A stretch of DNA of 64,000 nucleotides from CALDTK01 sp965213735 (GTDB lineage Bacteria > Bacteroidota > Bacteroidia > Chitinophagales > Saprospiraceae). Location: positions 620,001 through 684,000 of the forward strand of contig CBDCAB010000005.1 of NCBI GenBank assembly GCA_965213735.1. Reading direction: 5' to 3'. The position numbers and the translations under genes are program-made. Below, one piece after another: positions 16,662 to 25,564 of the stretch (its first letter is position 1; every line of letters starts with the position of its first letter). Under the pieces are notes generated by a model that was given only the letters and a program-made list of their open reading frames with translations, was not told where the DNA came from and made no database searches.

Positions 16662-17495
16662 TTTGTTCGTGCCAGACTCGACAGCTCATTGATGGTGATA
16701 GGAGATCCTAATCGGCTGGTAGTGACAGTGACGGGAGCAACCGATCCTGTTCGCGTTGATTGGTCGCCACTCGATACGATGGAAAAACTCATCGTGCTCG
16801 ACCAAAGTACGAGCTCCGAGACGGGACAAAACCGCGAGTTAGCCTTGCCGTTTTCAGTTTATGACAGCGTCGGCTTGTTGTTTCCGCAGTTGCCAGTTTA
16901 TATAGGTAACGAGACTCTCTACACCAACGATGTAGCTCTTGTTGTAGACTTTGCTGCCGTGGATAGCACCCTCAATCCCTACCGAGGTTTGCGTGAAGAA
17001 GAGGCAAACCTGAGTGACTACATGGGCTATATCTTAGGGGGTGTATTGGCATGTTTGGTTTTGGCGACAGCTGCATACTTCTTCTTCTTTGCCAAGCGCA
17101 AATCCTCGCCTCCACCACCTCCTCCACCAGCCGATCCGCCCCACGTGGTAGCCTTGGCGCGCCTGGCCAAACTCGCCAAGCAGACTCAGCTCGACGATAA
17201 AACCTACTACTCGCGGCTCGACCACATCTTGCGCAGCTACCTCGAAGCTCGCTACGAAGTACCCGCACTCGAACGCACCAGTCGAGAAGTGGCGGCGCTG
17301 CTGGAGCAACAAGGCCTGCAAGACACGCAGGAACTCAATGCGCTGTTGGCTCAGGTAGACCTTGTGAAGTTTGCCAAGGCAGAGCTACCTGTTGAGCACC
17401 GCGCCGCTTCACTCCAACGAGTAGAAGCGTTTGTGCGAGCAAGCATTCCACCCTCACCAGTACAAGCCGAGCAGCCGCATGGAAAGTCAGCTTAG
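16596..17495 (+). CDS. Membrane protein of the bat operon (DUF4381-like position)
   Basis: 299 residues from the ATG in the fourth 92-bp copy, chosen because it starts a signal peptide (MKASWSIAVMLMGSVVALSQ). A beta-rich exported domain of about 150 residues is followed by one transmembrane segment (YILGGVLACLVLATAAYFFFF, about 146-166), a proline-rich stretch and a cytoplasmic helical tail. Proteins of this layout lie between DUF58 and batA in many Bacteroidota operons. It overlaps batA by 17 bases. Exact family assignment is inference from layout and position. Confidence 0.8.
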   Translation: MKASWSIAVMLMGSVVALSQNTFVRARLDSSLMVIGDPNRLVVTVTGATDPVRVDWSPLDTMEKLIVLDQSTSSETGQNRELALPFSVYDSVGLLFPQLPVYIGNETLYTNDVALVVDFAAVDSTLNPYRGLREEEANLSDYMGYILGGVLACLVLATAAYFFFFAKRKSSPPPPPPPADPPHVVALARLAKLAKQTQLDDKTYYSRLDHILRSYLEARYEVPALERTSREVAALLEQQGLQDTQELNALLAQVDLVKFAKAELPVEHRAASLQRVEAFVRASIPPSPVQAEQPHGKSA

Positions 17496-18474
17496 CTTTG
17501 AAGACCCGTGGTACTTGCTGCTGCTGCCGCTGATTGCCGCGGTGATGTGGGGGCTGCGGCGTAAGCACAAATTTCCGAGCGTGCGGCTGCTCGTGCCGAC
17601 GACCGAAGCTTTTGTACAGAAGCCTACCTGGCGAACCTTGTTTCACCGCATCGGGCAGGTAATGCTCGGGCTGGCTACGCTGCTGGCAATCCTCGGCCTG
17701 GCCCGGCCGCAAGAGCAGTACACCGAACGCGATGAGGAAGCGGAAGGCATCGACATCATGCTGGTGATGGACGTGTCGGGAAGCATGTTGGCGCTCGACT
17801 TTGCCCCCGACAGACTTGGGGCGAGTAAAGCTGTAGCCCAGGTGTTTGCTGCCGAGCGCAAGTTTGATCGCATAGGAGTGGTGGCCTACGCCAGCGAAGC
17901 GTACACGCTGACTCCACTGACGCTAGATAAGCGCATGGTCGACCTCGTGCTGGGGGATTTGCGCACAGGTCGGATAGGTCCAGAAACTGCTATCGGTATG
18001 GGTTTGGCTACTGCCGTCAATGGGCTTAAGGATAGCGAGGCGGCTAGCAAGGTGATCATCTTGCTCACCGATGGTGTAAACACGGCTGGGCGGATAGACC
18101 CGCGCACGGCAGCCGAACTAGCTGAGGAGTTTGGCATTCGCGTCTATACAATCGGGGTAGGCACCAATGGCGTGGCGCGCATGCCGAAGATGCTGCGCAG
18201 CGGGCGCGTTGTCTACGAACCTAGTGCGGTGCAACTCGATGAAAAACTGCTGCGCGATATTGCCGCCAAGACAGGAGGGCGCTACTACCGCGCTACCGAC
18301 AATACGAGTTTGGCGCAGATTTACACTGAAATCGATCAGCTGGAGAAGACGCCGGTGCGTGTGAGCGTGAGCCGCCGCTACGACGACTTGTTTTATTACG
18401 TGCTGGGGGCGGCGATAGTGATGGCCATCAGCGCAGGCTTGATTCGCATTTGGGTGGCGCCCCGCATCATTTAG
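17479..18474 (+). CDS. batA: BatA, VWA-domain membrane protein
   Basis: 331 residues from the ATG at 17479 (upstream frame overlaps the previous gene). Two N-terminal transmembrane segments (about 10-26 and 60-75) precede a VWA domain with MIDAS motif DVSGS (98-102) and TDGVN, and a last membrane helix lies near the C-terminus. The protein matches BatA of the Bacteroides aerotolerance operon, an inner-membrane component thought to act with BatB and MoxR. All metal-site residues are present. Confidence 0.93.
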   Translation: MESQLSFEDPWYLLLLPLIAAVMWGLRRKHKFPSVRLLVPTTEAFVQKPTWRTLFHRIGQVMLGLATLLAILGLARPQEQYTERDEEAEGIDIMLVMDVSGSMLALDFAPDRLGASKAVAQVFAAERKFDRIGVVAYASEAYTLTPLTLDKRMVDLVLGDLRTGRIGPETAIGMGLATAVNGLKDSEAASKVIILLTDGVNTAGRIDPRTAAELAEEFGIRVYTIGVGTNGVARMPKMLRSGRVVYEPSAVQLDEKLLRDIAAKTGGRYYRATDNTSLAQIYTEIDQLEKTPVRVSVSRRYDDLFYYVLGAAIVMAISAGLIRIWVAPRII

Positions 18475-18479
18475 GACTT

Positions 18480-19493
18480 ATGTTTCAGTTTGCACATCCA
18501 CACCTGCTTTGGTTGCTCCTGGTGCTCGCGCTGCTGGGTTTGGCGGCGATGTGGCAGTGGGCAAGGCTCGATCGGCGGCGGGAGGTACTAGCAGATTATG
18601 AGTTGCTCGATGCGCTGACAGGTGGGACAGGTTTTGAGCGAAAGCGGTGGCGATGGTTACTCGGTCTTGCTGCAATTGCATGTTGGCTGATTGCGCTCGC
18701 CAATCCGCAGTATGGCACGCGCACCCGGGTCTCGGAAGTGAAGGCGACGGAGGTGGTAATTGCGCTGGATATTTCGCAGAGTATGCTGACTGAAGATGTG
18801 CGGCCGAGTCGACTGGCACGCGCGCAGGCCTTTGCGAATGAACTTCTGGAGGGGCTAGACGGCGAACAAACAGGCCTCGTGTTTTTTGCCGGACAAGCTT
18901 ATCTGCAAGTGCCGCTGACGACGGATTATGGCTCGGTGAAGTTGTTTTTACAATCGGCCAATCCCGATCAGATTGCTACGCAGGGAACAAATTTTACTGC
19001 TGCACTTACTGTGCTACGAAGCGTGTTGGCCCCAGAAGCCGAGGAGGCTATCGGCACCCGCAGAATTGGGATTGTGGTGAGCGATGGCGAAAACCACGAA
19101 GCGCTGGCGGAGGATTTGCTGCGCGAAATGGCCGCGGAAGGAATTTTGCTCTATGCCTGTGGAGTAGGTACAGAAGCGGGCGGACCTGTACCGAGTAGTC
19201 AGCGCTCGCAGGGCCTGGTGAAGCGTGATGCCAGGGGCGAGCGAGTGATTAGCAAGTTTGAAGCTGAGGCGCTGCAAGACCTTGCCGCAGCAGGTGGTGG
19301 TAGGTATTTCGATCTCAACACCAATTTGGTGGGAGCAGTGACTGCCCTTCGTGAGGTGATTCGTGATGGACCTTCGACGGCTGTGGGAGAGGAGGTGTTT
19401 CGTGAATCTGCGAGCTATTATCAGTTGTTTGTTGTGTTTGGGCTGGTGCTGTGGTTGGCGGCTTGGTTTGTTGGTAGAGCTGGTAATCCATAG
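18480..19493 (+). CDS. batB: BatB, VWA-domain membrane protein
   Basis: 337 residues from the ATG at 18480, five bases after batA. It is laid out like BatA: N-terminal membrane helices (about 8-26 and 60-75), VWA domain with MIDAS DISQS (97-101) and SDGEN, and a C-terminal membrane helix (LFVVFGLVLWLAAWFV). It is a paralogue of BatA and the normal next gene in this operon. One copy of the dispersed word, as GTTTTGAGCGAAAGC, lies in the coding sequence at 18631. Confidence 0.93.
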   Translation: MFQFAHPHLLWLLLVLALLGLAAMWQWARLDRRREVLADYELLDALTGGTGFERKRWRWLLGLAAIACWLIALANPQYGTRTRVSEVKATEVVIALDISQSMLTEDVRPSRLARAQAFANELLEGLDGEQTGLVFFAGQAYLQVPLTTDYGSVKLFLQSANPDQIATQGTNFTAALTVLRSVLAPEAEEAIGTRRIGIVVSDGENHEALAEDLLREMAAEGILLYACGVGTEAGGPVPSSQRSQGLVKRDARGERVISKFEAEALQDLAAAGGGRYFDLNTNLVGAVTALREVIRDGPSTAVGEEVFRESASYYQLFVVFGLVLWLAAWFVGRAGNP

Positions 19494-19523
19494 CGGCGTG
19501 TGGCCGTTAGTTTTGGCGAAAGC

Positions 19524-20336
19524 ATGAAAACGTATACTAAGCAAATTTTCAAGCTACTGGCTTGTCTGCTGCTGCCAATGTGTGTGCATGCACAGGCTGT
19601 TCAGGTGCTTCCGCCTCAGCAGACACAGGTGCCACAACGTGCTAGTGCCCACGAACATCTTCGAGCGGGTGAGAAGGCGTACAAGCGTGGGGATTATGCG
19701 GCGGCAGAACTAGAATATCGGCGCGCTGCCGACCGTGAACCTTCGTACAAAGCCTACTATAATTTGGGGCTGACGCTCACGCGGCTCGAACGGCCAGAGG
19801 AGGCTGCAGAAGCGTTTGAGCGGGCAGAGCGCTTTGCGACCGATGATGCGGAGCGGGCAGATGCGAACTATAATGCAGGCACAGCGTGCTTTGATGCGGA
19901 GGATTTGCAGGAAAGCGTGCGTCAGTATGTGGAGGCCTTGCAGGCTGATCCGTCTGATGTGGAGGCCAAAGAAAATCTGACGCAAGTACTTAAGCGCCTG
20001 CGCCTGCAGCAGCCACCACCACCTCAAGAGCAAGAGCAAGAGCAAGAGCAAGAGCAATCTGAAAACGAGCAGGATCAAGAGGAGCAAAACGAGCAGGAGC
20101 AAGAACAACAGCCAAGTGAGGGCGAGCAGGAGGAGCCTGAAGATGGCGAGCAGGATGCCAGTGAGGAAGGCGAGCAGGAGGAGCAAGCGCCCGCTCCTGG
20201 CGAACCAACAGATGAAGAACTCGACCGCCAGGAGGCCGAGCGGCTGCTCAACTACGCCCGCGATCAAGAGCGCAAGACTCAGGAGAAACTAAAACTCGAT
20301 GAGGGCAGCACACAACGCCCACTTAAAGATTGGTAA
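19524..20336 (+). CDS. batC: BatC, TPR protein with Gln/Glu-rich tail
   Basis: 270 residues from the ATG at 19524, giving a signal peptide ending near VHAQ. Residues about 40-160 form three or more TPR units (for example AYKRGDYAAAELEYRRAA and YNLGLTLTRLERPEEAAEAF). After residue 165 comes a low-complexity tract of EQ repeats, then DxxE-rich sequence. TPRs suggest a scaffold for the Bat complex. The dispersed word GTTTTGGCGAAAGC ends exactly at the base before the start codon. The stop overlaps the next start as TAATG. Confidence 0.9.
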   Translation: MKTYTKQIFKLLACLLLPMCVHAQAVQVLPPQQTQVPQRASAHEHLRAGEKAYKRGDYAAAELEYRRAADREPSYKAYYNLGLTLTRLERPEEAAEAFERAERFATDDAERADANYNAGTACFDAEDLQESVRQYVEALQADPSDVEAKENLTQVLKRLRLQQPPPPQEQEQEQEQEQSENEQDQEEQNEQEQEQQPSEGEQEEPEDGEQDASEEGEQEEQAPAPGEPTDEELDRQEAERLLNYARDQERKTQEKLKLDEGSTQRPLKDW

Positions 20337-20791
20337 TGACGCAAAAGATGAAGACAATTATTTTAATGCTCGGTGCACTTGTGCTGAGTGTGCACAGCTA
20401 TGCTCAATCTGTGAGCGCAGCCTTGAGTGGGGCCGACACAGTGCGACAGGGAGATATCTTGCAGCTAACATTCTCGTTTGAAAATGTTGATGCAAACGGC
20501 TTTGAGTTACCTGAACTTGTTGGACTTAAAGTGGTGGGTGGCCCGAGTCGGCGCACGCAAATGAGTATTATCAATGGGCAGCGTAGTTCGAGTGCTACTT
20601 TTACCTACGCGGTGGTGGCGGAGCAAGCGGGTGTGGCGTTTGTGCCGCGGATATCGCGAGTGGCTGGTGAGGAGGAAGTGCAGACGGAGCCGCTATCGGT
20701 GTTTGTCACTGCTGATCCGAATTATGTTCCGCTAGAAGAGCAGCGGCTCGAGCCTGTGCGTAAGTCACGTCGCCCTACTGTGCGCATGTAA
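20336..20791 (+). CDS. Short BatD-like exported protein
   Basis: 151 residues with a signal peptide ending at SYAQ. The mature part resembles the first Ig-like domain of BatD: SGADTVRQGDILQLTFSFEN, then a GPSRRTQMSIINGQRSSSATFTY-type segment. It lacks the membrane anchor and later domains. It precedes a full-length batD with 18 bases between, so it is most likely a partial duplication kept as a separate small subunit. It could also be the remnant of an older batD. Confidence 0.8.
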   Translation: MTQKMKTIILMLGALVLSVHSYAQSVSAALSGADTVRQGDILQLTFSFENVDANGFELPELVGLKVVGGPSRRTQMSIINGQRSSSATFTYAVVAEQAGVAFVPRISRVAGEEEVQTEPLSVFVTADPNYVPLEEQRLEPVRKSRRPTVRM

Positions 20792-20809
20792 CTTGGCCGC
20801 GAGTAGTTT

Positions 20810-22492
20810 ATGATTAACGGCCTGTTGCGGAGCTTGCTGATTGTTTGTTTAGCTGTCACTCAAAACCTGAGTGCGCAGGTGCAGTTGGTAGCCACAAGCA
20901 CAGCTACGCACCTAGCCAAGGGGGAGCGGGTGCGGGTGACGTATATGCTCGAGGGTGCCGAGGGAAGAGCCTTTGAAGCGCCCAATTTTGCAGGCTTTGA
21001 GCAGGTGGGAGGAGTGATGGTCCAGAACAATATCCGCGTCACCAATGGAATCACTGTACGGTCTCAGCGCTACAGCTACGACTTGGAAGCTGTACGGGAA
21101 GGTACTTTGACGATTGCGCCGGCGACTATTCGCGTAAATGGTCAAACGGTCGAGTCGAACACGCTGAAGCTAGTGGTCGGCCCCCCTCTCGAGCAGTCGA
21201 ATCTGGCTCCTAAAGGTGATGAGTTGGCGAGTTTGCGAATTGTGGTTGAGAAGGATAGTGTTTATGTCGGGGAAGGTTTACCTATTCGTATCGATTTGTA
21301 CACGCGCATGCAGGCATACAGCTACGATCTGCTTCGGGAGCTTGACTTGTATGACTTTCATTTTGAGTCGCTACGCAGGTTTGATACGCGGACGCGGCAG
21401 GTTGAGGTAGATGGCGAGCCTTACCTGGTGAAGACCTTGCTCAAGTATGTGGCCTATCCGAGGCGGTCGGGCAGGTACAAGATCGGTCCGATGGCTGCTC
21501 GCATTGCGTTGGTGACGGGTGAGCGTCGCCGCAGCTATTTTGGGCAGGTACCTACGCAGGTGGTAGATGTGCGCAGCGATGCCGTGGAGTTGACGGTTCT
21601 GCCTGTGCCGGTTGATGCACCTGCTGGATATACGGAGGCTGTGGGTCGGTGGCGCTTTCACGGGCAGTATCAGGATACGGTGGGTGTGACTACGGCTGAT
21701 GCAATCACGTTTAAGTTGTTTGTACAAGGTCGAGGTGATGCTACTCGCCTGGAAGCGCCTGAGCTTGACTGGCCGCAGGGGTGGCAGGTGTTTAGCACCG
21801 AAACCTCCCTTGAGCAGGCTGTGGAGTCGGATACGGGGGCGGTGTATACGAAGGTGTTTGATTATGTAGTTGCTCCGACACGTGGGGGTACTAATTTATT
21901 GGCACCGCAGGCGAGTTATTTTGATACGGAATTGGGAGAGTATGTGGTCTGGCAGGCTAAGCCGCTGCCGCTGGTGGTAGAGGATGTTGGTGGTGGAGTG
22001 GCAACAGCTGGTGGAGCGTCTGAAGATGTAGTGGGCCCATACTTGGGTAGGCCGCGGGTGGTGAGGCCGGTAGCGCTGTTGGAGGGTGGATGGTTTTGGG
22101 GAATGGTAGCTGCGGGCCCGTTGCTGTGGATGTTGGCTGTGTGTGGGCGGATGTTGTGGGGGCGGGTACGCAGTCGGCGGCATGTGGCTGATCGTGATGA
22201 TGCGGTGAGGCAGGCTTGGCGTGAAGCGGAGGCTGCGCTAGCTGATCCGGTGGCGTTTTATGCTGCTGTGCGTGTGTGGTTGGAGCGCTTTGCGGAGCGA
22301 CGCTTGGGTTTGCCACCGAGTCAGCAGTCGCCGGAGCATATCCATGCTGCTTTTGGGCGGCTTGGGGAGGATGCTGCTGGTCGTGCTGATCGATTTTTGG
22401 AGGTTAGGGAGTTGGTGGGGCGGGGCTTGTATGGTGGGGGCATTGATGAGGCGGGGCGGAGGGAGCTGTTGGGGGAGTTGGGGGGATGGTAG
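20810..22492 (+). CDS. batD: BatD, exported multi-Ig oxygen-tolerance protein
   Basis: 560 residues with a signal peptide ending NLSAQ. Several beta-sandwich repeats follow (first: LAKGERVRVTYMLEG and a QRYSYDLEAVREG segment), then a transmembrane helix (WGMVAAGPLLWMLAVCGRMLW, about 427-447) and a cytoplasmic helical tail. This is the usual BatD layout. The coding end runs directly into the large repeat array, and codon use near the 3' end becomes very G-rich. No batE is recognisable downstream; the operon appears to end here. Confidence 0.92.
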   Translation: MINGLLRSLLIVCLAVTQNLSAQVQLVATSTATHLAKGERVRVTYMLEGAEGRAFEAPNFAGFEQVGGVMVQNNIRVTNGITVRSQRYSYDLEAVREGTLTIAPATIRVNGQTVESNTLKLVVGPPLEQSNLAPKGDELASLRIVVEKDSVYVGEGLPIRIDLYTRMQAYSYDLLRELDLYDFHFESLRRFDTRTRQVEVDGEPYLVKTLLKYVAYPRRSGRYKIGPMAARIALVTGERRRSYFGQVPTQVVDVRSDAVELTVLPVPVDAPAGYTEAVGRWRFHGQYQDTVGVTTADAITFKLFVQGRGDATRLEAPELDWPQGWQVFSTETSLEQAVESDTGAVYTKVFDYVVAPTRGGTNLLAPQASYFDTELGEYVVWQAKPLPLVVEDVGGGVATAGGASEDVVGPYLGRPRVVRPVALLEGGWFWGMVAAGPLLWMLAVCGRMLWGRVRSRRHVADRDDAVRQAWREAEAALADPVAFYAAVRVWLERFAERRLGLPPSQQSPEHIHAAFGRLGEDAAGRADRFLEVRELVGRGLYGGGIDEAGRRELLGELGGW

Positions 22493-23815
22493 GTTGTGGG
22501 GTTTTGCTGCGCGTTTTTTTGCTGCGCTGTTTTTTGCTGCGCTGTTTTTTGGCTGCGCCTGTTTTTTGGCTTCGCCGTTTTTGCTGTTGGGGGGGCAGTT
22601 TTGGGGGAATGGTATCGCAAGGTCGCTGCGCTCACCGCAATGGTGCGCAAGGATCACAAGGGCTGGGCGGGGGGCAGTTCTGGGGGGATGGTAGGTTAAT
22701 GAAGGTTTTTTGCTGCGCTGTTTTTTTGGCTGCGCCTGTTTTGTGGCTTCGCCGTTTTTGCTGTTGGGGGTGGCAGTTCTGGGGGGGTGGTATCGCAAGG
22801 TCGCTACGCTCACCGCTACGAAGAAATGGGGTGCAGGGGCCCCGCTTGTGAGTTCGCAAGGATTGCAAGGGCTGGGCAGGGGGCAGTTTTGGGGGAATAG
22901 TAGGTTAATGAAGGTTTTTTGCTGCGCTGTTTTTTGGCTGCGCCTGTTTTTTGGCTTCGCCGTTTTTGCTGTTGGGGGGGCAGTTTTGGGGGAATGGTAT
23001 CGCAAGGTCGCTGCGCTCACCGCAATGGTGCGCAAGGATCGCAAGGGCTGGGCAGGGGGCAGCTTTGGGGGGATGGTAGGTTAATGAAGGTTTTTTGCTG
23101 CGCTGTTTTTTTGGCTTCGCCTGTTTTGTGGCTTCGCCGTTTTTGCTGTTGGGGGGGCTGGGCGGGGGGATGGTATCGCAAGCTCACTGCGCTCACCGCT
23201 ACGAAGAAATGGGGTGCAGGGGCCCCGCTTGTGAGTGCGCAAGGATCGCAAGGGCTGGGCGGGGGGATGGTATCGCACGGTCGCTGCGCTCACCGCAATG
23301 GTGCGCAAGGATCGCAAGGGCTGGGTGGGTGGCAGTTTTGGGGGGATGGTAGATTACTGGAGGTTTTTTGCTGCGCTGTTTTTTTTGGCTGCGCCTGTTT
23401 TTGGCTGCGCCGTTTTTGCTGTTCGGGGGGGCAGTTCTGGGGGATGGTATCGCACGGTCGCTACGCGAATCGCAATGGTGCGCAAGGATCGCAAGGGCTG
23501 GGCGGGGGGCTGTTCTGGGGGGATGGTAGGTTAATGAAGGTTTTTTGCTGCGCTGTTTTTGGCTGCGCTGTTTTTTTGGCTTCGCCTGTTTTTCGGCTTC
23601 GCCGTTTTTGCTGTTGGGGGGGCAGTTCTGGGGGGATGGTATCGCAAGGTCGCTGCGCGATTCGCCATGGTGCGCAAGGATCGCAAGGGCTGGGCGGGGG
23701 GGGCAGTTTTGGGGGGATGGTGGGGCAAATTCGCTGCGCTCACCGCTACAGGGAAATGGGGTGCAGGGGCCACGCTTGGAAGTGCTATGGGACGCGAAGG
23801 CTGTGCGGGTAATGC
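22493..23815 (-). repeat. Large array of the GC-rich repeat family, six units
   Basis: Six units of about 175-280 bp, each starting with TTTTTTGCTGCGCTGTTTTT, then GGCTTCGCC mini-hairpins, a G-run, ATGGTATCGCAAGGTCGCTG, a GCTCACCGC block and GCAAGGATCGCAAGGGCTGG. Length varies because some units also carry the AAATGGGGTGCAGGGGCC block. This is the same family as at 13.7-14.3 kb but reversed. Open frames up to about 300 codons on either strand come from the repeat and look like nothing known, so no gene is called. Confidence 0.9.
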
Positions 23816-24228
23816 TGAAGTGCCAGCTTAACCTAGGGCTTCCTATGACGCTTAGACATAGATCCTCACGCTGCGTGGGCCTCTGTGCCCGAAGGATAGC
23901 GTCTCGGTGGGCCAATATGTGAGATGGCGTTGTAGACCTTTAGCGAGGGCTTATCAAGGGTGATTGTCGCTTCCTTGCGTAGTTATGAAGACTGCACCAA
24001 CAGTTATACTTTGCCCATGCCGAAGATTGGCAGTAGCAGCGACGGTTCGGATAGTGTGTATTAAATACATGTAGTGCGGGTATTGCCGTACCACTGAAGG
24101 GAAGTTGCCTGACCACAGTTCGTGGCCAGGCAAGCCTTGACTTTTGCTGCTCGGCTTTACGACATCGGAAAGAGGAGTAGCGCTACGCTAAGACAAGGCG
24201 GAGAGAGGCAGTTTTTGTGCATGTTTTA
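23816..24228. other. Intergenic stretch with one strong hairpin
   Basis: No gene seen. The clearest structure is an inverted repeat at 24105-24133, TTGCCTGACCAC / GTGGCCAGGCAA with a 5-base loop, related to the TGACCACAA palindromes found elsewhere in the window. It lies on the 3' side of ssb and could act as a terminator for it, although no T-run follows. Confidence 0.4.
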
Positions 24229-24618
24229 CTATGCAGGTACAGCTTCTTCCGCTTGGGCGTTGCTGGGGGTGGAAGCTGATTGGCCCGCGGCTGGTCGATC
24301 AAGCTTGCGACTCGTGGCGACATTGACCTCGACGCTGGTGCGCTTGTCGCCATCTTTGGTTTCGTAGGTGTTGGCGCTCAGTCGGCCTTCGATGAGCACC
24401 TTGTCGCCTTTGCTAAGGGTTTTAGCCATGCGCTCGGCTACTTTTCCCCAAGCGACGAGGCGAAACCACTGCGTGTCTTTGACAGTATCGCCGCGGCGAT
24501 CAGTGTAGGTGTTGTTGATAGCGATATTGACGGTGCCGAGGGTTTGGCCACCGGTGGTCTCGCGGATTTGCATGTCATCGCCGAGGTTGCCGATGAGGGT
24601 GACGCTGTTGGAAAGCAT
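24229..24618 (-). CDS. ssb: Single-stranded DNA-binding protein
   Basis: 129 residues, one OB fold: MLSNSVTLIGNLGDDMQIRE at the start, NIAINNTY, DTQWFRLVAWGKVAERM and GRLSANTYETKDGDKR in order. SSB protects single-stranded DNA in replication and repair. The short tail ends EEAVPA, without the acidic DDLPF-like tip that normally binds partner proteins, so this may be an accessory SSB rather than the main replicative one. It is encoded alone. Confidence 0.93.
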   Translation of the reverse strand: MLSNSVTLIGNLGDDMQIRETTGGQTLGTVNIAINNTYTDRRGDTVKDTQWFRLVAWGKVAERMAKTLSKGDKVLIEGRLSANTYETKDGDKRTSVEVNVATSRKLDRPAAGQSASTPSNAQAEEAVPA

Positions 24619-24812
24619 AAGAACAAGGTGTTGTAGAAGCGCAGACGATGGTGTGTTTGTGTGTCTAGCGTGTTCCGGTGTTTGATTGACAGGCGCTGCG
24701 GCTAGAGAGCTGCGGTGTCTGTCGTTGACGATGCAAACATGGGAAGGCGCTTTTCCAACAGCTGTACGATAAACGTTTCTTTACGTAAGCAAACGTTTGG
24801 AAACGCTTGAAA

Positions 24813-24990
24813 TGGGTGGGGAAGTGAGAGGTGGGAAATGAGAGGTGGGAAATGAGAAGTGGGAAATGAGAAGTGGGAAATGAGAGGTGGATAATGAGAG
24901 GTGGGAAATGAGAGGTGGGAAATGAGAGGTGGGAGGTGAGAAGTGGCAAGTGGGAAGTGGGAAGTGGGAAGTGGGAAATGAGCAGTGGGA
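24813..24990 (-). repeat. Short tandem repeat, about 14-bp GAGAGGTGGGAAAT units
   Basis: About a dozen imperfect 14-base units (GAGAGGTGGGAAAT, with GAGAAGTGGGAAAT variants) degrade on the right into 7-base AAGTGGG units. Strand bias is strong, G/A on plus. It is non-coding and 200 bases upstream of ssb. Such tracts typically arise by slippage. Confidence 0.9.
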
Positions 24991-25122
24991 TGAATTATTG
25001 GATATCTCGCAATGCAGATAAAAATTTATTCACTGCAAAGTTCAAAATTGTTTTCTGATGTTTATGCTGCTCAGGTGAAGCGACAATTCGGGAGGTCCGG
25101 TTAGGTTCTTAGCACCCAGAGG

Positions 25123-25149
25123 TCCGGTTACGCGTGCTTTAGCGCGCAT
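25123..25149. repeat. 27-bp dispersed repeat, copy 1
   Basis: Twenty-seven bases beginning TCCGGTTACGCGTGCTTTAG and ending CGCGCAT are identical to 35252-35278, each next to TAGCACC/CAGCACC tracts. GCGTGC-TTTA-GCGCGC can pair as a short hairpin. The rest of 24991-25260 is intergenic with no gene. Confidence 0.8.
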
Positions 25150-25261
25150 TGGATTTGCACTACGAAGGCTGCGAGTATAGGTTTGGATTGCGCGGTATGG
25201 CAGTTCGGGAGGTGCGGTTACGCGCAGGTACACCAAGGGCCTAATGTTGATGTAGTTTTAT

Positions 25262-25510
25262 TAGCTTTTGGGTCTCGGCTGACGGGTTCCCCTCCGCCAG
25301 CCCGGCTGACGGGTTCCATGAGCAAGAGCTTAACGCAGCGGGGGTTATTGAGCTTTTGGGTCTGACCCGGGCGGTGAGGGAAACCTTTCAGCCGAGACAC
25401 AAAAGCCCGATAGAAGCCCTTAGCCCCCAGTCCCAAGCACCGAGCTCCCAGCCCCAGCCCCTAGCACCTAGCACCTAGCACCTAGCTAACCACATCATTG
25501 TGGTCAGGCC
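25262..25510. repeat. Composite intergenic element, copy B (reverse of copy A)
   Basis: It starts with GGTCTCGGCTGACGGGTTCCC, has a longer centre than copy A with an internal duplication of CGGCTGACGGGTTCC, and ends the inverted repeat with CAGCCGAGACACAAAAG. A tract of TAGCACC heptamers (about 25425-25485) and the palindrome TAACCACATCATTGTGGTCA (25487-25506) follow. Part order is the mirror image of 13501-13640. Confidence 0.75.
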
Positions 25511-25564
25511 AGCACCCAAAACCTTGCTGCCCTTTTGGTGTTGCCCTTCTCAAGCTCCCTCTCA

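Noticed and set aside
22919..23812. Nearly 300-codon open frame and similar frames on the opposite strand
   Set aside because: They are formed by tandem repeats, with repeated peptides rich in G, W and C or P, K and N; no gene-like composition.
22493..23815. CRISPR array
   Set aside because: Units of 175-280 bp are repeated throughout, with no unique spacers between short repeats.
24813..24990. CRISPR array
   Set aside because: 14-bp units are contiguous without spacers.
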